DNA of 63,778 nucleotides from Gemmata sp. (GTDB lineage Bacteria > Planctomycetota > Planctomycetia > Gemmatales > Gemmataceae), in NCBI GenBank assembly GCA_025055115.1, contig JANWYJ010000074.1:1-63778 (forward strand). Direction: 5' to 3'. Positions 43,578 through 51,205 of this stretch are shown one piece after another. The translations under genes and the position numbers were made by a program. Each line of letters opens with the position of its first letter. The first letter of the stretch is position 1. Under the pieces are notes generated by a model. The model did no database searches. It had not been told where the DNA came from and was given only the letters and a program-made list of their open reading frames with translations.

Positions 43578-44765
43578 ATGGTGTTCACACTCACCGCGCG
43601 GTGGATCTTCCCCGTTTCCGGCCCACCCTTGGAGCGGGGCACCATCACTATTGACGGCGAGCGCATCGTGGCCGTCGAACCGCACGGCCGCCGTACCCCG
43701 GATGAGGATTGCGGCAATGCCGCGATCATCCCCGGTTTGGTCAACGCCCACACCCATCTGGACCTCAGTGGTGCCCGCGGACAACTTCCGCCGACCGATG
43801 CGGACCACTTTCCCGATTGGCTGCGCCAGGTGATCGCCTATCGGCGGACCCGCACTCCCCAACAGGTGGCCGCCGATATCCGCGCCGGCTTGGCCGAATG
43901 CCTGCGCTTCGGGACAACTTTAGTGGGCGATATTTCTGCCGACGGCACCGCGTGGCCGATTCTGAGCGCAGCGCCTGTGCGGGCGGTCGTCTTTCGGGAA
44001 CTGCTCGGCTTGACCGACGAGCGAGCCTGGCACGCCTGGGCCACCGCCGACGAGTGGCTACGCCATCATCCGCCGACCGCCACCTGCCGGCCTGGCCTGA
44101 GTCCTCATGCCCCCTACAGTGCCCGCGCCACGCTTTTCGATTGGGTCGCCCGTACGCCCCTGGTGGCCACGCATCTGGCCGAATCCCCGGCGGAAATGGA
44201 ATTGCTACGCTTCCACCGGGGGCCGTTGGTCGCGTTTCTCCAAGAATTGGGCGTCTGGGATGCGGACGGGCTGACGACGTGGGAGAAGCTGCTGACAGAA
44301 CCGCCTTCCGCCGGCAGATACTTGTTCGCTCATGCCAATTACTTGCCGCTCGCATGGGCCGAGCGTTTCACGCATCGCCACAGCATTGTCTACTGCCCGC
44401 GCACCCATGCCGCCTTCCGGCATCCGCCACACCCGTTTCGTCAATGGTGCGCACGCGGTGTGCGAGTGTGCTTGGGAACCGATAGTCTGGCTTCCAATCC
44501 AGATTTAGACCTTCTGGCCGAAGCCCGATGGGTGCGGCAGTCTTATCCGGATTGCCCCGGGGAGCTGGTGTTGCGAATGGCGACTCTGGCGGGGGCACAA
44601 GCGTTGGGCTGGGCCGACGCGTGCGGCAGCCTGGAAGTCGGGAAAAGTGCGGATTTGGTCGTCGTTCCCTTGCCGAATGCCGATGCAGCCGACCCCCATG
44701 AGCTGCTGCTCCGCGCCGAGGGTGCCGCGGAACGCCGCACCCTGTTCCGCGGTGTGTGGCGATAG
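43578..44765 (+). CDS. Amidohydrolase of the nucleoside/purine deaminase type
   Basis: 395 aa. Metal-dependent TIM-barrel hydrolase: NAHTHLDLSG (HxH), SPHAPYSARATLF, LVATHLAESPAEMELLR, LFAHANYL, YCPRTHAAF and LGTDSLASNPDLDLL (metal Asp). This set matches the MtaD/SsnA/aminodeoxyfutalosine-deaminase branch. Aminodeoxyfutalosine deaminase, part of the futalosine menaquinone route, is possible; no mqn gene is adjacent. The upstream gap has a small GGCGGTTCAGCGGGCG duplication. Confidence 0.85.
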   Translation: MVFTLTARWIFPVSGPPLERGTITIDGERIVAVEPHGRRTPDEDCGNAAIIPGLVNAHTHLDLSGARGQLPPTDADHFPDWLRQVIAYRRTRTPQQVAADIRAGLAECLRFGTTLVGDISADGTAWPILSAAPVRAVVFRELLGLTDERAWHAWATADEWLRHHPPTATCRPGLSPHAPYSARATLFDWVARTPLVATHLAESPAEMELLRFHRGPLVAFLQELGVWDADGLTTWEKLLTEPPSAGRYLFAHANYLPLAWAERFTHRHSIVYCPRTHAAFRHPPHPFRQWCARGVRVCLGTDSLASNPDLDLLAEARWVRQSYPDCPGELVLRMATLAGAQALGWADACGSLEVGKSADLVVVPLPNADAADPHELLLRAEGAAERRTLFRGVWR

Positions 44766-45253
44766 CTGGAACAAAGCCGTGCTATCTGTCGCTGGCGCTG
44801 GAAATGCAGTTATTCCGGGTCGATTGGTTTTGTTCTGGGTCAAGCCGCCCGAGGCTATCCGCCGCTATCCGCTGCCTGGGCTGCTATCTGCTGCCTGGGC
44901 TGCTATCTACTGCCTGCGTTGCTATCCGCCGCTTGCGCCGGAAATGCCAGTATTCTGTTGTCGCATTCTGTTCTGTTGCCGCATTCTGAGGCGAGCGTAT
45001 CGCAGAGCCGTGCTATGCACGGAACTCGACGGCGAACCGACCGCGGGAAGGGCAAGAACAGTGGCGTAATTTGGCATCTTCACTTGTGCTACGCACGGAA
45101 CTCGACGGCGAACCTACCGCGGGAGCTGCCGCATTCGGATGTGAGCGTATTGTGGCGCCGTGTTATGCAGCGCTTTGGCTAGAAAGACAGGAGCCGCAAG
45201 GGTTGGCGTGCTTCCCCCGCGGCTCTGGCGGAATAAATACGGCAGGCATTCAG
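44766..45253. repeat. Gap with a 19-bp tandem array and a 38-bp direct pair
   Basis: Four copies of a 19-bp unit (GCTATCYGCTGCCTGGGCT, with drift) fill 44864-44939. A ~38-bp unit, beginning GCTATGCACGGAACTCGACG, occurs at 45012-45050 and 45088-45125. Several TTCTGTTGYCGCATTCTG units lie near 44950-44990. No gene seen. Confidence 0.8.
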
Positions 45254-45326
45254 TGGGCGATACAGGATTCGAACCTGTGACTTCGTCCGTGTGAAGAACG
45301 CACTCTAGCCACTGAGTTAATCGCCC
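45254..45326 (-). tRNA. tRNA-Val (anticodon CAC)
   Basis: Complete cloverleaf on the minus strand: acceptor GGGCGAT/ATCGCCC, D-arm ACTC/GAGT, anticodon stem CGTTC/GGACG with loop TTCACAC (anticodon CAC), T-arm ACAGG/CCTGT with loop TTCGAAT and discriminator A. The 3' CCA is not encoded. The anticodon reads GUG codons. Confidence 0.95.
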
Positions 45327-45438
45327 GAATGATTCGCGGCTCGGTGGGACCGTTAGCGAATCTCTTGGATGTTGTGATAATTGAGCGGAGCCGATCTGTC
45401 AAGGTTCGCGGCTGCCGCGAGGGTTCGTGTCACCGGTT

Positions 45439-45735
45439 TTACACTTTCGGGGGTGGGTTGCTCGGGGCTGGTGCGTCGTCGAACTTCGGGGTGCTCGACG
45501 GTGTGATCCGTTGCGGCGCTTTCACCGGTTCGGGTTCGATCGAGGCCCGCGTGGCACTGGGTTCATTGACATCGTCTTCGATGCCGCTCAGCCCTTTTTT
45601 CACTTCCACGACGGTCTTACCGAGGGAACGGCCAATATCGGGAAGTTTCCGGCCAAAGAGCAACACACCCAGAACCAACAGCAGAATGATTTCCGGTCCA
45701 CCCAAACCAAAAACGGCAAAAAGGGGTGCAGACAT
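45439..45735 (-). CDS. tatA: Twin-arginine translocase subunit TatA/TatE
   Basis: 98 aa. The N-terminus has a single short membrane helix with the family pattern FGLGGPEIILLLVLGVLLFGRKLPDIGRSLGK, then an amphipathic helix and a Pro/Ser-rich tail. TatA subunits form the pore that carries folded proteins across the membrane. Likely substrates in this window are the DUF1501 protein and the Tat-signal isomerase. No tatC nearby. Confidence 0.93.
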   Translation of the reverse strand: MSAPLFAVFGLGGPEIILLLVLGVLLFGRKLPDIGRSLGKTVVEVKKGLSGIEDDVNEPSATRASIEPEPVKAPQRITPSSTPKFDDAPAPSNPPPKV

Positions 45736-46747
45736 CGGCCTTCCTCCTCAATCACGGGATGGTCGGGAAATTGGACGAACTGGGTCTAGGGAGGAGGTTG
45801 AAGGTAACCCCACCGGCGTGCGGCTTGCAAGCTATTAGAAACTATACTTGCTCAACCCCGTTGCGGGCAAGCCGTCTTGTAGGAATTTTCTGCGGCTCGG
45901 ACGCGATGTGCCACGAAGTGATGGCGAACGATGTCCGCGTTGCCGCTGCGGGCAAGCCGTCTTGTGGGAATTTTCTGCTGCCGATCGTCTTCCGCCATCG
46001 CCGGCGCGGTCTTGGACTGTCGACGGCCAACGGTCCTGTTCGGATTTTCGGTGATGAATTGCTCTTCTTCGGCACTTCGTGCTTGTGTGTTGGTCGTTGC
46101 GGGTCTGCGGTCGAAGGACACTTTGCGACGGTGGATGACGGCATGCGGAGGGTGGTGGGGAGAACGTTGCCGCAACGCCTCAGCGGTGGAATTGTCCGGC
46201 GGCTGACGTAGCAACCAAGGCTTCCAAAACTGGTAACGTGGCCCTTGAAGGGGTGCAGATGGGGCGTTGGAGCTGACGACGGGGCAGGTTGGAGCTGACG
46301 ACGGGGCAGGTTGGAGCTGACGACGGGGCAGGTTGGAGCTGAGGACGGGGCAGGTTGGAGCTGAGGACGGGGCAGGTTGGAGCTGAGGACGGGGCAGGTT
46401 GGAGCTGACGTAGCAACCAAGGTTCCCTGAACTGGCGACGCGGTCGATGTCTTTGGCGTTGTTGAAGAAGTGGCGTCGATCCGCGAGAGCCGCTGCGTTC
46501 CGACGGCCGGGCCTTCTAGCAGGAACGGAATCACTTCGGCTCGACTTGACGGCATCGCGAACAGCACGGCGCAGAACACCGTAAGTGGCCCTCCCGCAGC
46601 AACTACCGAAGTCAAATCCTCGCAAACCAATCCCATCGTCGCTGTGTTCCGATGGCTGGGTCCTCCCGCAGCAACCACTTCGGCTAGACAGCAGCAGCCA
46701 TTATGGTATGGAGCGTGGGGAGAGGGAATTTTTGGGGGAGGCAGACT
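45736..46747. repeat. 1-kb gene-free gap with a 22-bp tandem array and flanking repeats
   Basis: A 22-bp unit (TTGGAGCTGACGACGGGGCA plus GG) is repeated six times from 46267 to 46398, plus a partial seventh to 46410. The first three copies have GACGACG and the next three GAGGACG, so it grew in two steps. The array is bracketed by GCTGACGTAGCAACCAAGG at 46202-46220 and 46404-46422. A ~34-bp pair (GCGGGCAAGCCGTCTTGT core) sits at 45860-45893 and 45945-45978. Open frames reach 484 codons on the minus strand but consist of this repeat DNA. Confidence 0.85.
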
Positions 46748-47398
46748 ATGCGTGTGTCGGGTTCGATCGGATTGGTGGCGGCAGGCATGGCCCTTGGTAT
46801 CGTTGCGACGGCGATTTATCTCAGCCCTCCGCGACCGGTGATCGCGGCGTCCAATGACCGCTATCAGGATTACATCATGGCGACTGGGGCCGTGTCGATC
46901 AATCCGCGCATCCAGACCGATGGTGTGTGGTTGCTCGATTATCGCGCGGGGAAACTGCTGGGCACCGTCATTGACCGCAGCCAGGGCAAAATTGTCGGGT
47001 GGGCCGAAGTCGATCTGACGACCGAATTCAATCTCAAAGCTCAGCAGGATGTGCACTTTTTGATGACGTGCGGCTACGTGACGCAAGGTCAATCGGCACT
47101 TTATCTTGCGGAAACAAGCACTGGGCAATTCGGGGTCTACACGATGGTACCCGGCCCCAACGGCAACGGCCTGGTGATTCGCCGTCACGATCTGACCACG
47201 TTCCGCCAGCCGGTGGCGGCACCAGCACCAGCGCCGGGTCAACCGCCGCTGCCTGCCCCCGGTCCCCTGCCAGGTCCCGGCCAGCCTCCCCAGCAACCGC
47301 CGCTGCCACTTCCAGCTCCTGGCGCCCTTCCAGCTCCTGGCGTCACGTCGCCCCCGTCGACCAACCCCGGTCTGCCCGTGCTACGGCCTTCGAAGTGA
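46748..47398 (+). CDS. Membrane-anchored protein with Pro-rich tail
   Basis: 216 aa from ATG 46748, preceded by GGGGGAGG. An N-terminal hydrophobic segment (SGSIGLVAAGMALGIVATAIYL) anchors or exports it. The middle (~40-145) is a beta-rich domain (DGVWLLDYRAGKLLGTVIDRSQGKIVGWAEVDLTTEF). The last ~65 residues are Pro/Ala/Gly repeats (PAPGPLPGPGQPPQQPPLP). Similar domains in planctomycetes are unnamed. Role unknown. Confidence 0.78.
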   Translation: MRVSGSIGLVAAGMALGIVATAIYLSPPRPVIAASNDRYQDYIMATGAVSINPRIQTDGVWLLDYRAGKLLGTVIDRSQGKIVGWAEVDLTTEFNLKAQQDVHFLMTCGYVTQGQSALYLAETSTGQFGVYTMVPGPNGNGLVIRRHDLTTFRQPVAAPAPAPGQPPLPAPGPLPGPGQPPQQPPLPLPAPGALPAPGVTSPPSTNPGLPVLRPSK

Positions 47399-48146
47399 CA
47401 GGCGTTATGGACTGTGTCGTGATCGAGGAGTTGCGATTGGTGTGATCGAGGAGTTGCGATTGGTCCTCCCGGTCCGTTAGCCCACCGAACACCGCTCCAG
47501 AAAGTGAAATTTGGCACGAAGTGGCGAATAGCCCCCTAACCGAATAGCCGCCTAACCTTGTCCGGAGGCTGCGTGACAATCGTTCCAAAAGTGAAATTTG
47601 GCACGAAGTCGCGAATACCCATGCCGTGTAGTTCTGGCGAATACCATGCCGTGTAGTTCTCGCGAATACCCATGCCGTGTGGTTTCGGGGGCGTGGGTGT
47701 GGGGGGGTACGTTGCGGTCCGTCGGGGGCGTCGTCACATGGTGGCTGATGGCCGAGGATAGCGTTTCTCAAACCATCACGCAATGATTGTCTGACGAACG
47801 CATTCGTCACGTGGTGGCTGATGGCCGAGGATGGCGTTTCGGGGGGTGGCGTTTCCTGTTATAACTGGGTCGTTCGCCATCTGTTGTTGTAACTGGGTCG
47901 CTTGCCATCTCAGGAGGTAACACGCCTGAGGATGATGGCATTTCGGGGGGGGCTTGCTGGTGGCTGGTACCTTGCGCATGCTGGAATTCCCATGCGCATG
48001 ATGGAATTGCGGGAACAGAGGCGAGCGTTTCGGGGGGTGGTGTTTCTTGCTGGTGGCAGGGGGTGATCGGGTTTCTACTATGCGTGGTTGTAAAGTAATG
48101 GCGCCGTCGCTAGCGATATGAGGGGTGTCCCGAATCCGAGTCGGCG
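47399..48146. repeat. Gap with several short direct repeats
   Basis: A 23-bp exact tandem pair (GTGATCGAGGAGTTGCGATT plus GGT) is at 47419-47441 and 47442-47464. A 30-bp pair (AAAGTGAAATTTGGCACGAA start) is at 47501-47530 and 47588-47617. CCATGCCGTGTAGTTCT-type units occur three times near 47628-47685. GTGGTGGCTGATGGCCGAGGA recurs near 47740 and 47812. No gene seen. Confidence 0.8.
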
Positions 48147-48986
48147 ATGATCGATGTTCACATCCACGCCGTACCGCCGAATTTGCCCGGGGTGGGGCCG
48201 TTGGTGCCGTTGTTGCGCTGTTCGGGGGAAGTGGTCGCCGCGGAACTGCGCCGGGAAATGCAAACCGCGGGGGTGACACAAGTCTTCGCGATGGGGGCTT
48301 GGAACGCCGGCGAGGATGATCCTTTGGGAATCAACCGCACTTTGGAGATCGCCCCGTTTGTTCCAGGATTGCGACCCATCGGGATCATGGACCCGGTGCG
48401 AACCGATGCCGAACACTTCCGCCGTGTCGAACAGCTCCTCGCTCGCGGTCGGGTAGTGGCCCTGAAGGGGTATTTGGGATACCTGCATTACGAGCCGGCC
48501 CATGCGAACTACCGGCGGTATTATGAACTCGCGGCACGCTATCGGGTGCCGGTGATGTTCCACACCGGCGACACCTACTCCCCCCAAGCCAAGTTGAAGT
48601 TCGCCCATCCCCTGGGGGTGGATGAAGTCGCTGTCGATCACCCGAACTGCCAATTTGTGCTATGCCATTTGGGCAATCCGTGGATGATCGACGCGGCCGA
48701 GGTAATTTACAAGAATTTGAACGTGTGGGCCGACTTGTCGGGCCTGCTGGTAGGGGACGACGGTTATTTCGTGTCGGACGAGGGCCGGGAAACCATTCAC
48801 GAACTCGTTCAGGCTGTGCAGCAGGCCATTCGCTACTCAGAACGCCCCAACCGGTTTCTCTACGGAACCGATTGGCCACTGGTGCCCATGGCCGCGTATC
48901 GGGAGTTTATCCGTCAGGCGGTGCCCGCGGCCCACCATGAGCAGGTTTTCGCGGAGAACGCCCGGTTGTTGTTTCGTCTGTTCTGA
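48147..48986 (+). CDS. Amidohydrolase-2 family TIM-barrel hydrolase
   Basis: 279 aa. The N-terminal metal motif is IDVHIHAVPP (HxH). Further barrel motifs are VVALKGYLGYLHYEPAHANYRRYYELA, VPVMFHTGDT, NCQFVLCHLGNPWM (His) and FLYGTDWPLVPM (Asp). The family holds decarboxylases and lactonases acting on small carboxylates; the substrate is open. Weak Shine-Dalgarno; stands alone in the same direction as its left neighbour. Confidence 0.88.
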   Translation: MIDVHIHAVPPNLPGVGPLVPLLRCSGEVVAAELRREMQTAGVTQVFAMGAWNAGEDDPLGINRTLEIAPFVPGLRPIGIMDPVRTDAEHFRRVEQLLARGRVVALKGYLGYLHYEPAHANYRRYYELAARYRVPVMFHTGDTYSPQAKLKFAHPLGVDEVAVDHPNCQFVLCHLGNPWMIDAAEVIYKNLNVWADLSGLLVGDDGYFVSDEGRETIHELVQAVQQAIRYSERPNRFLYGTDWPLVPMAAYREFIRQAVPAAHHEQVFAENARLLFRLF

Positions 48987-49058
48987 TGGGGTTCTTATCG
49001 GGGCGCGTGATGGTGGGGGTCTCCAGGCCGCCGTCACTAGGGTATTTTCGAAGCTAAG

Positions 49059-49604
49059 TTATTGTGGCTGTTGAATTTGCGTCAAGCGCGGGACATGTTT
49101 GAGAGCCGCGGAGTTGATGCAGAAACGCCAGCCGGTCGGCGGTGGGCCATCGGGAAAGACGTGGCCGAGGTGGGCATCGCAGCGGCTGCAGAGCACCTCG
49201 GTGCGGACCATACCGTAGCTGCGGTCGGTTTTGAGCGTCACGCGATCCAGTTCAATGGCTTGCGTAAAACTGGGCCAACCAGTGCCGCTGTCGAATTTGG
49301 TGGTCGAATCAAACAGCGGTTGCCCACAACAGACACATTCGTAAACGCCGTCGTCTTTGGTGTTCCAGAAGGCCCCGGTGCAGGCGCGTTCGGTGCCGTG
49401 CTGCCGGGTGATGCGGTATTGCTCGGGGGTGAGGATGGCCCGCCATTCGGCGTCGGTTTTGACGATCTTTTGGCCGTCAAAGGGCTTACCTTCGCGTTCA
49501 GGAATCGATGGTATCATCCGGTTTTCTCCCAGAAGCCCCACCATAACCGCGGCGGCAGAGCCCGCGGCCCCCAGAAACCAGATGATCACATGCCGGGCGT
49601 TCAT
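49059..49604 (-). CDS. msrB: Peptide-methionine (R)-S-oxide reductase with N-terminal membrane anchor
   Basis: 181 aa from ATG 49604. An N-terminal hydrophobic segment ([21 protein letters not shown]) suggests export or anchoring. The MsrB domain follows: zinc ligands in [10 protein letters not shown] and [19 protein letters not shown], and the catalytic RFCINSAAL. It repairs oxidised methionine in envelope proteins if exported. It is 22 bp downstream of the FmdB-like gene. Confidence 0.95.
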   Translation of the reverse strand: MNARHVIIWFLGAAGSAAAVMVGLLGENRMIPSIPEREGKPFDGQKIVKTDAEWRAILTPEQYRITRQHGTERACTGAFWNTKDDGVYECVCCGQPLFDSTTKFDSGTGWPSFTQAIELDRVTLKTDRSYGMVRTEVLCSRCDAHLGHVFPDGPPPTGWRFCINSAALKHVPRLTQIQQPQ

Positions 49605-49626
49605 CGGGGGAAGGCCTTGGTGGGGG

Positions 49627-49923
49627 CTAACTGCCCCGTTTGAGGGTTTTCGGACCGGTGCCGGCCGCTTTTTCGTAGGTTCCTCGGTCCGTTTTGACGT
49701 ATTTGGTGAAGCCCTTGGCGGCGAGGTTGGAATCGCTGACAGCGTGTTTGGCGTGCATATCAGTCCAGGTGGCGGGGGCATTGGGTTCGGTAATCACACG
49801 GCGGACGGGCTGGCCGGTTTCGGGATGCTGCGTCAGCACCGGTTCCGACATCCGCTGAAAAACTTCGAATTGTTCGCCACCGCTACCATCGGGAAGAACC
49901 ACTTCGTAGACGTACAAGGGCAT
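49627..49923 (-). CDS. FmdB-like small protein lacking zinc cysteines
   Basis: 98 aa, [20 protein letters not shown]. The N-terminus and [27 protein letters not shown] match the layout of FmdB/CxxC-type zinc-ribbon proteins (MPIYEYxCxxC...FEVxQxxxEPxLxxCPxCGxxVRRxI), but every cysteine is replaced (no Cys in the whole protein). It may keep the fold without zinc. Neighbour of msrB, so a link to redox stress is possible (inference). Confidence 0.75.
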   Translation of the reverse strand: MPLYVYEVVLPDGSGGEQFEVFQRMSEPVLTQHPETGQPVRRVITEPNAPATWTDMHAKHAVSDSNLAAKGFTKYVKTDRGTYEKAAGTGPKTLKRGS

Positions 49924-50085
49924 CGTGGGAACCTCCGCGAAGTGTTGGCCAAACGATCCCCGTCAGCTCATTCACCATCCCCGCGGCGCTGCCCGCGGAT
50001 CGGCGGCACCAAGTTTGACCGCGGGGCAGCTCCGAGCCATCAGGGATTGGCTGACTGTCAGGGATTGGCTGACTGTACTGATATT

Positions 50086-51030
50086 TTATCCCTTGGCCAA
50101 TTCAGCGCGAATCGTTTCGAGGAGTTTCTGGGTAGCGCGGATGCCATCGGCTTCGGACAATTTGCTGCCTTCGTATTCGATGCCGATGTAGCCGTGGTAT
50201 TTGTGCTTTTTCACCACAATGTCGAGCATCTTGCGGTAATCGGTGTGAATCTCTTCGCCTTTTTCGTTGAAATCGTGGGATTTGGCGGACACGCCCTTGG
50301 CATAGGGCATCAGTTCATCGACGCCCTTGTAGCGGTCGTACACTTCTTCGGGGATGCCTGCGATTTTGCCGATGCGGAAGTTGCCAAAGTCCGGCAGAGT
50401 GCCAACGCGCTTGTGATCGACCAGCTTGATGACACCGGCCAGCCAACCGCCGTGGCTGGAAAGCCCGCCGTGATTCTCCACAATCGTGTTGATGCCCAGC
50501 GTATCGGTGAATTCTCCCAGTTTCCGCAGGCCGTCGGCGGCGAGTTTTTGCGTTTCGGCAAAGCCGAGCTTCCAATCGCTGGCCGCATTGACGCGAATGC
50601 TGTGACAGCCCAGGAATTTGGCCCATTCCGCCCAACGCTTGTGATTATCGACCGCCGCGAGGCGTTTCTTTTCGTCCGGATCGCCCAGATTCCCTTCGCG
50701 GTCGCACATAATCAGCACACTGACAACTTGGTTATCGTCGGCGACTTTTTTGAGGTCCTTCAGGTAGGCGTCGTCTTTTTTCTTGTCCATGTAGAATTGA
50801 TTGACGTATTCCACCGCGCCAATGCCGTAGGTTTTGGCACTGATTTCGGCGAACTTCAACGGGTCTTTCTTCTCGGCACCGCCGCGGCCAAAAAAGGCGC
50901 GATTGTGCGACCACTGCGCCAGCGAAATCTTGAAGATACTGTCCGGGTCGGCGGCGTGCGTGCTGCACGGCCGAATCACGGTCCCGGTTGCGGCCAGCGA
51001 TGCCGCCAGGAAATCACGACGCGAAAGCAT
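50086..51030 (-). CDS. Tat-exported sugar phosphate isomerase/epimerase (TIM barrel)
   Basis: 314 aa. Twin-arginine signal MLSRRDFLAASLAATGTV. The xylose-isomerase-like barrel has AVEYVNQFYMDKK, LGINTIVENHGGLSSHGG (metal Glu/His), TLPDFGNFRI, AKSHDFNEKGEEIHTDY and YIGIEYEGSKLSE. Exported barrels of this type are very common in planctomycetes and probably act on sugars in the periplasm. The downstream gap holds a TCAGGGATTGGCTGACTG pair near 50040-50074. Confidence 0.9.
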   Translation of the reverse strand: MLSRRDFLAASLAATGTVIRPCSTHAADPDSIFKISLAQWSHNRAFFGRGGAEKKDPLKFAEISAKTYGIGAVEYVNQFYMDKKKDDAYLKDLKKVADDNQVVSVLIMCDREGNLGDPDEKKRLAAVDNHKRWAEWAKFLGCHSIRVNAASDWKLGFAETQKLAADGLRKLGEFTDTLGINTIVENHGGLSSHGGWLAGVIKLVDHKRVGTLPDFGNFRIGKIAGIPEEVYDRYKGVDELMPYAKGVSAKSHDFNEKGEEIHTDYRKMLDIVVKKHKYHGYIGIEYEGSKLSEADGIRATQKLLETIRAELAKG

Positions 51031-51205
51031 AGCGAGAACTCCTCAAGCCAGGATAACAAGCAAGGACGATTGTAAACGCCCCGCTAGCGGGTGGCGATAG
51101 GTCAAGGCTGGGATTGCGTCTGGGGCGCAGGACTCCTCGTGATTGTCGGGGGGACTTTTCCCGATGCAAACGGCCGTTGCTGGGGCTGGCGAAGCTGGCG
51201 CGGCC

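Noticed and set aside
46267-46410. Possible CRISPR array
   Set aside because: Units abut without spacers and are only 22 bp, so this is an ordinary tandem repeat. No cas gene is present.
45842-47296. 484-codon minus-strand open frame
   Set aside because: It runs through the 22-bp tandem array, reads as repeated SSNLPRPQLQPAP-type peptides and is antisense to the supported gene at 46748-47398.
49357-51075. 572-codon plus-strand open frame
   Set aside because: It is antisense to msrB, the FmdB-like gene and the Tat-exported isomerase, all with clear motifs. Long antisense frames are expected at this GC content.
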